Of a stretch of DNA of 41,904 nt, positions 25,366 to 33,081 are shown one piece after another (positions within the stretch are counted from its first letter, which is position 1; each line of letters starts with the position of its first letter). The DNA comes from Bacteroidaceae bacterium (GTDB lineage: Bacteria > Bacteroidota > Bacteroidia > Bacteroidales > Bacteroidaceae), in contig JAFWYQ010000098.1 in the NCBI GenBank assembly GCA_017517605.1, positions 1-41,904 on the forward strand. The letters are read 5' to 3'. The notes beneath the pieces were generated by a model that did no database searches, had not been told where the DNA came from, and was given only the letters and a program-made list of their open reading frames with translations. The position numbers and the translations under genes are program-made.

Positions 25366-26427
25366 ATGAAAGAACAGAGTCTGTCCGAAGCTATCGGACT
25401 TCTGAAACTACTTATAGCCACTCCATCAGTCAGCCGCGAGGAAGAAGCCGCGGCAGATGCTTTGCAGAATTTTATCGAAGGAGCAGGCATTATGACATAC
25501 CGTTCAGGAAACAACGTATGGTGCCTCAGCCCCGGGTTCGATCCCAAGAGGCCGACATTACTACTGAACTCGCATATCGATACAGTGAAACCCGTAGCAG
25601 GTTGGAAACATCATCCACACGTGCCCGTCATCGAAAACGGCCGTCTTTACGGATTAGGCAGCAACGATGCCGGAGCCAGCGTGGTCACTCTGTTGCAAGT
25701 GTTCCGCCAACTGTGCCTGCGTCCACAAACCTACAACCTTATATTCTTAGCCTCGTGCGAAGAAGAGGTGTCGGGGAAAGGAGGTATCGAAAGCATACTG
25801 CCCATATTGCCCCCCATCACAACAGCCATCGTGGGAGAACCGACAGGAATGCAACCGGCCATAGCAGAAAAGGGACTGATGGTGCTCGACGTAACAGCTT
25901 ACGGACGTGCAGGACATGCAGCCCGTAACGAGGGAGACAATGCCATATACAAGGTGTTGGAAGACATCACTTGGTTCCGCGACCATCAGTTCGAGAAGGT
26001 ATCTCCGTTATTGGGACCGGTAAAGATGAGTGTCACACAGGTGAATGCGGGAACACAGCACAACGTAGTACCCGACCATTGCACTTTTGTGGTAGACATA
26101 CGCAGCAATGAACTGTACTGCAACGAGGACCTATACAAGGAGATTTGCCAACACATCCAATGCGAAGCCAAAGCACGTTCGTTCCGTTTGAACTCCTCAC
26201 ACATCAGCACCGATCATCCGTTGGTAAAGCGTGCTATGGAAATGGGACTAAAACCTTTCGGCTCGCCCACCCTATCAGATCAGGCACTGATGCCCTTCCC
26301 CTCGCTGAAAATGGGACCGGGAGAAAGCTGCCGTTCACACACAGCCGATGAGTACATCCTGATTGACGAAATCGAAGATGCCATCAAGATGTACATGGAA
26401 TTATTGGACGGCATTACATTAAAATAA
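25366..26427 (+). CDS. argE: M20 family N-acyl-amino-acid deacylase, ArgE type
   Basis: A 353-residue zinc hydrolase. The catalytic domain holds the metal and active-site residues His70 and Asp72 (NSHIDTV), Asp101 (GSNDAGAS), Glu132-Glu133 (CEEEVSG), the acidic position in GEPTG, and the last His in the region GESCRSHTADEY. A dimerisation domain is inserted at about 165-275 (GRAGHAARNEGDNA). It fits the ArgE/DapE group. Bacteroides species make arginine through N-succinyl intermediates, so the likely reaction is N-succinyl- or N-acetyl-ornithine (or -citrulline) deacylation. That is inference from the group and from argB elsewhere in the window. Neighbours are not other arg genes. The symbol is tentative. 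Confidence 0.82.
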   Translation: MKEQSLSEAIGLLKLLIATPSVSREEEAAADALQNFIEGAGIMTYRSGNNVWCLSPGFDPKRPTLLLNSHIDTVKPVAGWKHHPHVPVIENGRLYGLGSNDAGASVVTLLQVFRQLCLRPQTYNLIFLASCEEEVSGKGGIESILPILPPITTAIVGEPTGMQPAIAEKGLMVLDVTAYGRAGHAARNEGDNAIYKVLEDITWFRDHQFEKVSPLLGPVKMSVTQVNAGTQHNVVPDHCTFVVDIRSNELYCNEDLYKEICQHIQCEAKARSFRLNSSHISTDHPLVKRAMEMGLKPFGSPTLSDQALMPFPSLKMGPGESCRSHTADEYILIDEIEDAIKMYMELLDGITLK

Positions 26428-26448
26428 AAATCAAAAAAATAATCGTAT

Positions 26449-27384
26449 ATGTTACCCTATCACGAACTCGGAAAGACCGGAATGAAGATTTCGGCACTCA
26501 GTTTTGGAGCCTCATCGTTAGGCGGAGTATTCCACGACTTAAAAGAGAAAGAAGGCATTGAAGCTGTATTTACAGCCATCGAAGCAGGTATGAATTTCAT
26601 TGATGTATCCCCTTATTATGGACACTACAAAGCGGAAACAGTATTGGGGAAGGCACTGAAGGATATTCCCCGCGACCGTTACTACTTGTCAACCAAAGTG
26701 GGTCGCTATGGAAAAGATGGCGTGAACACTTGGGACTACAGCGGCAAACGGGCCACAGAGAGTGTCTATGAAAGTATGGAGCGACTGAACATCGATTACA
26801 TTGACCTCATCAATGTGCACGACATAGAATTTGCCGACCTCAACCAAGTAGTGAACGAGACATTGCCTGCACTCGTTGAGTTACGCGAGAAAGGTGTAGT
26901 AGGTCATGTGGGAATCACCGACCTACAGTTGGAGAACCTGCAATGGGTAGTAGACCATAGTCCCGAAGGAACAATAGAATCTGTATTGAATTTCTGCCAT
27001 CACTGTCTGTGCGACGACAAGTTGGTAGACTATTTGGACTACTTTGAATCACGCGGAATCGGTATCATCAATGCTTCACCGCTATCTATGGGACTGTTAA
27101 GCGAACGCGGCATTCCCAATTGGCATCCGGCTCCACATCCTTTGGTAGAGGCTTGCCAACGTGCTGCAGAGCATTGCAAACAGAAGGGATACCCCATCGA
27201 GCGCCTTGCCATACAGTATGCAGTCAGCAATCCCCGCATTGCGTCCACCCTGTTCAGTACCACAAATCCACAAAACGTATTGAAGAATGTCGCCTATGCT
27301 CAAGAACCCGTAAACGAAGAATTGTTACGCGACGTGAGAGAGATTATCGGAGACCAGATGCGGGTAAGTTGGAAAAACTCGTAA
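26449..27384 (+). CDS. Aldo/keto reductase, L-fucose/L-galactose dehydrogenase-like
   Basis: A 311-residue TIM-barrel oxidoreductase with the AKR catalytic tetrad: Asp52 and Tyr57 in FIDVSPYYG, Lys83 in STKVGR, His124 in NVHD. The opening LGKTGMKISALSFGASSLGG and the insert TWDYSGKRATESVYESMERL match the sugar-dehydrogenase branch that oxidises L-galactose, L-fucose or D-arabinose to the 1,5-lactone with NAD(P). The assignment to that branch is from memory of its motifs. It is 21 bases after the deacylase and four bases before an amidohydrolase that could open the lactone, which supports the role. Confidence 0.82.
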   Translation: MLPYHELGKTGMKISALSFGASSLGGVFHDLKEKEGIEAVFTAIEAGMNFIDVSPYYGHYKAETVLGKALKDIPRDRYYLSTKVGRYGKDGVNTWDYSGKRATESVYESMERLNIDYIDLINVHDIEFADLNQVVNETLPALVELREKGVVGHVGITDLQLENLQWVVDHSPEGTIESVLNFCHHCLCDDKLVDYLDYFESRGIGIINASPLSMGLLSERGIPNWHPAPHPLVEACQRAAEHCKQKGYPIERLAIQYAVSNPRIASTLFSTTNPQNVLKNVAYAQEPVNEELLRDVREIIGDQMRVSWKNS

Positions 27385-27388
27385 TACC

Positions 27389-28303
27389 ATGATTATTGAT
27401 GCACATGCCCACCTGTGGCTAAAACAGGATACCGAAGTGGATGGACTGCCCATCCGTACACTGGAAAACGGCCGCTCACTCTTTATGGGAGAAGTCCGTC
27501 AGATGATTCCACCTTTTATGATTGATGGTGTGAACAGCGCTGAAGTATTCCTTTCGAATATGGATTATGCCCAGGTGTCAGCCGCCGTCATTACGCAAGA
27601 GTACATCGACGGCATCCAGAATGATTACTTATCCGAGGTTATACGTAAATATCCTAACCGTTTCTTTGTATGCGGTATGTGCGAGTTCCGCAAACCGGAT
27701 TTCCTGCCTCATGCCAGGGAATTATTGGATGGCAGTTTCCGTGCCATCAAGATTCCTGCACAGCGATTGCTGCTGAAGGAAGGCCGCGTCATGCTTACCT
27801 CGGACGAGATGATGCAAATGTTCCACTTGATGGAGGAACGGGGTGCTATCCTCTCCATCGATTTGGCCGACGGAGACCTACAAGTGGCCGAGATGGAGGA
27901 GATTATCCAAGAATGCCCCCAATTGAAGATTGCCATCGGCCACTTCGGCATGGTCACCCGCAAAGGATGGTTGGAACAAATCAAACTTGCCCGCCACAAG
28001 AATGTAATGATTGAATCGGGCGGTATCACTTGGTTGTTCAACGATGAGTTCTATCCCTTCCACGGAGCCATTCGTGCCATCCGCGAGGCGGCAGACTTGG
28101 TGGGAATGGAGAAACTTATGTGGGGTTCAGACTATCCGCGCACCATCACAGCCATCACCTACCGTATGTCGTACGACTTCGTCACTAAAAGCGACGAACT
28201 GACCGAAGAGGAAAAGGTTCTCTTCCTCGGCGAAAATGCCCGTCGCTTCTACGGATTCGAAGATTTAGTGGAATTGCCCTATATCAAAAACATGTCAGAA
28301 TAA
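27389..28303 (+). CDS. Amidohydrolase-2 family protein, possible sugar lactonase
   Basis: A 304-residue TIM-barrel metal hydrolase of the amidohydrolase-2 group. The N-terminal His6-x-His8 (DAHAHLW) binds the metal. A His lies in IAIGHFGM near 185, and the catalytic Asp is in GSDYPR near 247. The C-terminal NARRFYGF ending is typical. Members include L-fucono- and L-rhamnono-lactonases as well as decarboxylases. The tight link to the aldo/keto reductase (four-base gap) and to a zinc dehydrogenase (45 bases) makes a lactonase in a sugar-oxidation path the best guess. No signal peptide, so cytosolic. Confidence 0.8.
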   Translation: MIIDAHAHLWLKQDTEVDGLPIRTLENGRSLFMGEVRQMIPPFMIDGVNSAEVFLSNMDYAQVSAAVITQEYIDGIQNDYLSEVIRKYPNRFFVCGMCEFRKPDFLPHARELLDGSFRAIKIPAQRLLLKEGRVMLTSDEMMQMFHLMEERGAILSIDLADGDLQVAEMEEIIQECPQLKIAIGHFGMVTRKGWLEQIKLARHKNVMIESGGITWLFNDEFYPFHGAIRAIREAADLVGMEKLMWGSDYPRTITAITYRMSYDFVTKSDELTEEEKVLFLGENARRFYGFEDLVELPYIKNMSE

Positions 28304-28348
28304 AACAAATTAGCCCAATAGGACTTATTAGATAAACAATAACGAACA

Positions 28349-29365
28349 ATGAAAGCAGTACAGATTATTGAACCTTCTCAAGTGAAGGTCGTAGAGATAG
28401 AAAAGCCCTGTGTAGGAGCAGGACAAGTGATGGTAAAGATTGAGTACGTAGGATTCTGCGGTTCAGACCTCAACACCTTCCTCGGACGCAACCCGATGGT
28501 GAAATTACCCGTCATCCCCGGCCACGAAGTGGGTGCTGTCATCGAATCCGTAGGCGAAGGTGTTCCCGAATCATTGAAACCAGGCATGATCGTAACACTG
28601 AACCCTTACACCAACTGCGGAACATGCGCTTCGTGCCGCAACGGCCGTGTGAATGCCTGTGAGCACAACGAAACTCTCGGCGTACAGCGCAACGGTGTGA
28701 TGGCCGAATATGCCGTACTCCCATGGCAGAAGATTATTCCTGCAGAAAGTATTTCAGCCCGCGACTGTGCCTTGATTGAACCGATGAGCGTAGGTTTCCA
28801 TGCTGTCAGCCGTGGTTCCGTACAGGATGGTGAATACGTGATGGTTATCGGTTGCGGCATGGTCGGTATGGGTGCTGTGGTACGTGCAGCTCTGCGTGGC
28901 GCCATCGTCATTGCCGTGGATGTAGATGACGAGAAGTTGGCCTTAGCCAAGGAGTCGGGAGCCGCATACACCATCAATTCCATGTCCGAAGACGTTCATG
29001 CCCGTATGCAGGAAATCACTTCAGGCTATGGAGCCGACGTGGTGATTGAAGCCGTAGGCAACCCCATTACCTACGTTATGGCAGTAAACGAAGTGGGCTT
29101 CACCGGCCGCGTAGTCTGCATCGGCTATGCCAAGAGCGAAGTGAGTTTCCAGACCAAGCTGTTCGTACAAAAGGAACTGGATATCCGCGGTTCGCGCAAT
29201 GCCATGCCCGGAGACTTCCGCGGTGTCATCAGCTACCTGCAAGCCGGACGTTGCCCGATAGAGAAGTTCATTAGCCGTATCGTCACCCCCGAAGAGGCAG
29301 AAACTGCCTTGAACGATTGGGCTGCCGCCCCCGGAAAGGTGTTCCGCATATTGGTGAAATTCTGA
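28349..29365 (+). CDS. Zinc-dependent medium-chain alcohol/polyol dehydrogenase
   Basis: A 338-residue MDR-superfamily enzyme. Catalytic zinc ligands are Cys37 (FCGSD) and His59-Glu60 (PGHEVG). The structural zinc loop has four Cys (NCGTCASCRNGRVNAC). The Rossmann motif reads VIGCGMVGMGA near residue 170, with an acidic residue after the second strand (VDVDDEKL) that favours NAD. It resembles sorbitol, L-idonate and L-galactonate dehydrogenases. As the last gene of the run it would fit oxidation of a sugar acid or alcohol made by the two preceding enzymes, but the substrate cannot be read off. Confidence 0.85.
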   Translation: MKAVQIIEPSQVKVVEIEKPCVGAGQVMVKIEYVGFCGSDLNTFLGRNPMVKLPVIPGHEVGAVIESVGEGVPESLKPGMIVTLNPYTNCGTCASCRNGRVNACEHNETLGVQRNGVMAEYAVLPWQKIIPAESISARDCALIEPMSVGFHAVSRGSVQDGEYVMVIGCGMVGMGAVVRAALRGAIVIAVDVDDEKLALAKESGAAYTINSMSEDVHARMQEITSGYGADVVIEAVGNPITYVMAVNEVGFTGRVVCIGYAKSEVSFQTKLFVQKELDIRGSRNAMPGDFRGVISYLQAGRCPIEKFISRIVTPEEAETALNDWAAAPGKVFRILVKF

Positions 29366-29419
29366 CATTAAAAATCAGATTCTGTAAAGCTCATTTTTAT
29401 GATTAAAACAACGGATTCA

Positions 29420-29485
29420 TCAAAGTTGAACCTTTACAATGCCAAAGTTCAACTTCGGCATCGTCAAAGTTCAACTTTGACACCA
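29420..29485. repeat. Three 22-base repeats with CAAAGTTCAACTTTG core (array C)
   Basis: Units at 29420, 29442 and 29464, each exactly 22 bases, have the form tCAAAGTTcAACtTTG plus variable bases. The third core is a near-perfect palindrome. The array lies between the zinc dehydrogenase and the GH31 gene and separates the two transcription units. Confidence 0.8.
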
Positions 29486-29532
29486 TAAGGATTTAATAGA
29501 CTTTTAACGTTTTATTTTATACAGGAATTACT

Positions 29533-32124
29533 ATGAACAAAAATCAATGGAAAAAACGGATTTCATACCTGTTGGCATGTCTTCTCATTGTCTTGCAGGT
29601 AAAGGCTGCCGATGAGAAAAGGAATAATGAAGTGAATATACCTTTTAATAAAGGTACACTGCATCTGAAGATAATGTCTCCTAATGCCATCCGAGTACAA
29701 TACATGGAAGGAGAGGGGCGAGAGCTGTCTGAATGGATATATCTACCCGAAGCAGGAGAGGGGAAAGTAAAATTCAAATGCAGACAAACTGAAAACGGAA
29801 CCCTCATCGAAACTGCGGAGATGAGTATCCGTGTAAATCAAGAAGAACAAATTCTAACAGTAAACAACAAACAAGGCGAAGAGGTATTCAAAGCCACTTC
29901 ACACCAGTTGCAAGCAAGCACAGTACAAGGTGAACCCACCTACATAGCCCAATTGCAGATGGATTCGCCCACAGATGAATACCTCTACGGACTTGGTCAG
30001 TTTCAAGACGGATACAGTAACGTACGCGGATTGACCCGCCGATTGACACAGGTAAACACCCAAATCGCCATCCCCTTCCTAATGTCAAGCAAAGGGTATG
30101 GTTTGCTTTGGAACAACTACGGCCTGACCGATTTCAATCCCGCCGACGCTTCGCTGAAGTTAGAACGGGGTAACGAAATGGGTGAAGCAGTAACCGTTGA
30201 TGTAACTTCTACAGAAGGAGGCAAGCGCGAAGTACGTCGTTCAAATGCCTTCCAAGGCACACTGGACATCCCAACGGATGGCAAATATGCTCTGTTACTC
30301 GATGTCGGCCAAAAAATGGCCCGCCGCCACCATTTGAACATTGACGGGAAAAACATTATGGACATCAGAAACACATGGCTCCCCCCAACCACCTCTGTCA
30401 TCGTGGATTTGAAAGCCGGCACACACAAAGTGAGTGCCGAATTGGAACGTAATGACCGACCGACACTTTACTACAAAGCTGTGGATGATTTGACGACCTT
30501 ACGCTCGCCTGTAGCCTCGTGTGTAGATTACACATTGTTCGTGGGCAATGCCGACGAGGTGATAGCCACCTATCGCGATTTGACAGGCGAAGTTCCCATG
30601 TTACCCGAATGGGCATTGGGCTATGTGCATTGTCGCGAACGATACAAATCACAAAACGAATTATTAGAAAATGCAACCACCTTCCGCCAACGCAAATTGC
30701 CTCTCGATCTGATTGTACAGGACTGGCAATATTGGGGTAAATATGGTTGGAACTCTATGCAATTCGATGAAGCACACTACCCCGACCCTGCCGCCATGGT
30801 AAAGAGTTTGCACGACATGAACATACGTCTGATGCTTTCCGTATGGTCCAAAGTAGATGAGAATTCCGAAGTAGGCAAGCAAATGACAGCCAAAGGATAC
30901 TACATTCCAAAAACATCATGGATTGACTTTTTCAATCCCGATGCAGCCGCATTCTATTGGAAGAACTTCAGCGAACGATTATTGAAACCATATAGCATTG
31001 ATGCATGGTGGCAAGATGCGACCGAACCCGAAAACGACGATTTGGAAGGCCGACGGGTAAACAACCAGACAATCCCTGGTGAAGTGTATCGTAATGTTTA
31101 TCCACTATTGGTCAGCAAAACCGTTTACGAAGGATGCCGCACTGACGCCCCCGACCGTCGCCACATGATATTCACCCGTAGTGCCTTCCCTGGCATACAA
31201 CGCTATGGCTCAGTATTTTGGTCAGGCGATGTAGGCAACGACTGGGAAACTCTACGCCGACAGATTGTTTCCGGTTTAGGACTTGTCAGTACCGGCCTGC
31301 CCTGGTGGACTTATGATGCAGGAGGATTCTTCCGCCCAGGAAATCAACACTCCAATGCCGACTATATTGAGTGTATGATCCGTTGGATACAGGCTGGCAC
31401 TTTCCTGCCATTGATGCGTGTACATGGATATATGAGCGATACAGAGCCTTGGCGCTATGGCAAAGAGGCCGAACAAATTATTTCCAAATATTTGGAATTG
31501 CGTTACCGGTTATTACCTTATATATATTCCGAAGCCGCACGGGTATCTTATGACGGTTCAACCCTGATGCGTCCTCTCGTATTCGATTTTGCTAACGACG
31601 AAGAGGCATTGAAGCAAGATGTTGAATATATGTTCGGTCCCTCCATGCTCATCAATCCTGTAATAAAGAAAGGAGCAACCACTTATCAAAGTTACTTGCC
31701 CGAGAACAAAGGTGGTTGGTATGATTTCTGGACAGGCAAACAATACTCCGGTAAGCAATATGTAAGCACCAACATCGATATTGAAAAGATTCCTGTTTTC
31801 ATTAAAGCAGGTTCTATCCTTCCTTTGGGTCCAGTAAAGCAATATGTTGCAGAAAAAAGCGACGAACCCATAGCCTTACACATCTACCCTGGAGCAGATG
31901 CAACCTTCTGCCTCTACGAAGACGAAGGTGTCAACCACAATTATGAATCAGGTGCCTATAGCCTTATACCTCTGACATGGGACGAAAACAAACAGACCTT
32001 GACCATCGGCAAGCGCCAAGGAGAGTTTGAAGGTATGCAGCAAGAACGAACATTCACTGTCGTCAAAGGAGATGTAAAGAAAGAGGTTGTTTATACGGGA
32101 AAGAAGATACAAATTAAATGGTAA
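29533..32124 (+). CDS. Glycoside hydrolase family 31 with PA14 insert, alpha-xylosidase-like
   Basis: An 863-residue exported enzyme (signal peptide about 1-25, ending LQVKAA). The N-terminal beta-sandwich (about 30-220) is interrupted by a PA14-like domain (about 222-345; GTLDIPTDGKYALLLDVG, HHLNIDGKNIMD). The GH31 barrel follows from about 355. The nucleophile is Asp495 in WWQDATEPE, and the acid/base is Asp566 in FWSGDVGNDW. The C-terminal beta domains contain PVFIKAGSILPLG and YEDEGVNHNYE. A PA14 insert at this place is known from xyloglucan alpha-xylosidases of GH31, so release of alpha-xylose, or else alpha-glucose, is likely. The stop overlaps the start region of the SGNH gene; the two are one operon. 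Confidence 0.93.
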   Translation: MNKNQWKKRISYLLACLLIVLQVKAADEKRNNEVNIPFNKGTLHLKIMSPNAIRVQYMEGEGRELSEWIYLPEAGEGKVKFKCRQTENGTLIETAEMSIRVNQEEQILTVNNKQGEEVFKATSHQLQASTVQGEPTYIAQLQMDSPTDEYLYGLGQFQDGYSNVRGLTRRLTQVNTQIAIPFLMSSKGYGLLWNNYGLTDFNPADASLKLERGNEMGEAVTVDVTSTEGGKREVRRSNAFQGTLDIPTDGKYALLLDVGQKMARRHHLNIDGKNIMDIRNTWLPPTTSVIVDLKAGTHKVSAELERNDRPTLYYKAVDDLTTLRSPVASCVDYTLFVGNADEVIATYRDLTGEVPMLPEWALGYVHCRERYKSQNELLENATTFRQRKLPLDLIVQDWQYWGKYGWNSMQFDEAHYPDPAAMVKSLHDMNIRLMLSVWSKVDENSEVGKQMTAKGYYIPKTSWIDFFNPDAAAFYWKNFSERLLKPYSIDAWWQDATEPENDDLEGRRVNNQTIPGEVYRNVYPLLVSKTVYEGCRTDAPDRRHMIFTRSAFPGIQRYGSVFWSGDVGNDWETLRRQIVSGLGLVSTGLPWWTYDAGGFFRPGNQHSNADYIECMIRWIQAGTFLPLMRVHGYMSDTEPWRYGKEAEQIISKYLELRYRLLPYIYSEAARVSYDGSTLMRPLVFDFANDEEALKQDVEYMFGPSMLINPVIKKGATTYQSYLPENKGGWYDFWTGKQYSGKQYVSTNIDIEKIPVFIKAGSILPLGPVKQYVAEKSDEPIALHIYPGADATFCLYEDEGVNHNYESGAYSLIPLTWDENKQTLTIGKRQGEFEGMQQERTFTVVKGDVKKEVVYTGKKIQIKW

Positions 32125-32135
32125 TGGATTTATTT

Positions 32136-32945
32136 ATGAACAAGAAACTAATCACCTTGATTTTGTGCCTGACCTTGTTTGCACCTGTCATGGCACAATT
32201 GACCGTAACTCATCCTTGGAGCGGAAAGAAAGTTGCCTATTTCGGAGATTCCATCACTGACCCAAGAAACAAAGCCTCGCGCACCAAATATTGGGGATTC
32301 TTGGAAGAGTGGTTAGGTATCACTCCCTTTGTTTATGGTGTTAGCGGACGTCAGTGGGATGATATTCCCCGACAGGCTAACAAGTTAAAGGAAGAACATG
32401 GAGATGATTTTGATGCCATTCTCATCTTTATGGGAACCAACGATTACAACAATGCCATACCCATTGGAGAATGGTTCGATGAAAAAATGGAAGATGTGGA
32501 ATATGGACATCAATATACAAAACGGATGGAGAAACGTATGCGTCGCACTCCCATAATGACAAACGATACATACCGTGGACGCATCAACATTGCACTTGAT
32601 TCCCTAAAACGCATGTTCCCTACCAAACAGATTGTACTGCTTACCCCCATCCACCGCGCAGGGTTCTATGCCAACGACAAGAACTGGCAATGTACAGAAG
32701 ACTATGTAAACCGTTGTGGAGAATATCTCGATGCCTACGTTGAATCAATCAAGGAAGCCGGTAATCTGTGGGCTGTACCCGTTATAGACCTGAATGCATT
32801 GTGCGGACTTTATCCTATGATTGAGGATCACATGGATTATTTCAAGGACAAACAGACAGACGGACTGCATCCCAATGATGCCGGACACCAACGTATGGCT
32901 CGTACATTGATGTACCAATTATTGGCATTACCATGCCTCTTTTGA
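32136..32945 (+). CDS. Secreted SGNH/GDSL-type esterase
   Basis: A 269-residue protein from the ATG at 32136, which gives a clean signal peptide (MNKKLITLILCLTLFAPVMAQ); upstream ATGs at 32118 and 32124 overlap the GH31 stop. SGNH blocks: Ser in YFGDSITD, Gly in the VSGRQWDD region, Asn in FMGTNDYN, and Asp-His in TDGLHPND near the C-terminus. Such enzymes remove acetyl or other acyl groups from polysaccharides or act as lipases. Coupling to the GH31 gene suggests deacylation of the same glycan. A strong terminator follows. Confidence 0.9.
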   Translation: MNKKLITLILCLTLFAPVMAQLTVTHPWSGKKVAYFGDSITDPRNKASRTKYWGFLEEWLGITPFVYGVSGRQWDDIPRQANKLKEEHGDDFDAILIFMGTNDYNNAIPIGEWFDEKMEDVEYGHQYTKRMEKRMRRTPIMTNDTYRGRINIALDSLKRMFPTKQIVLLTPIHRAGFYANDKNWQCTEDYVNRCGEYLDAYVESIKEAGNLWAVPVIDLNALCGLYPMIEDHMDYFKDKQTDGLHPNDAGHQRMARTLMYQLLALPCLF

Positions 32946-32992
32946 CGTATCTTATAAGCGCAACAAAACGGTTTAAAATCTAAATTTACCTT

Positions 32993-33041
32993 AAAAAAGA
33001 AGATTCTTACCTTATTATATAGGTGGGAATCTTCTTTTTTT
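32993..33041 (+). terminator. Terminator after GH31-SGNH operon
   Basis: AAAAAAGAAGATTC (32993-33006) pairs with GAATCTTC plus a T-run (33027-33041), with inner TTACC/GGTGG pairing around an AT-rich loop. The T-run joins directly to the topA -7 box. Confidence 0.8.
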
Positions 33042-33042
33042 C

Positions 33043-33050
33043 TACTTTTG
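33043..33050 (+). promoter_or_regulatory. topA -7 box
   Basis: TACTTTTG matches TAnnTTTG and lies 31 bases before the topA ATG. The -33 position falls inside the terminator hairpin and has no clear TTTG. Confidence 0.5.
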
Positions 33051-33081
33051 CGGCCGAATTTAAAAGAAACCATCAAGAATC

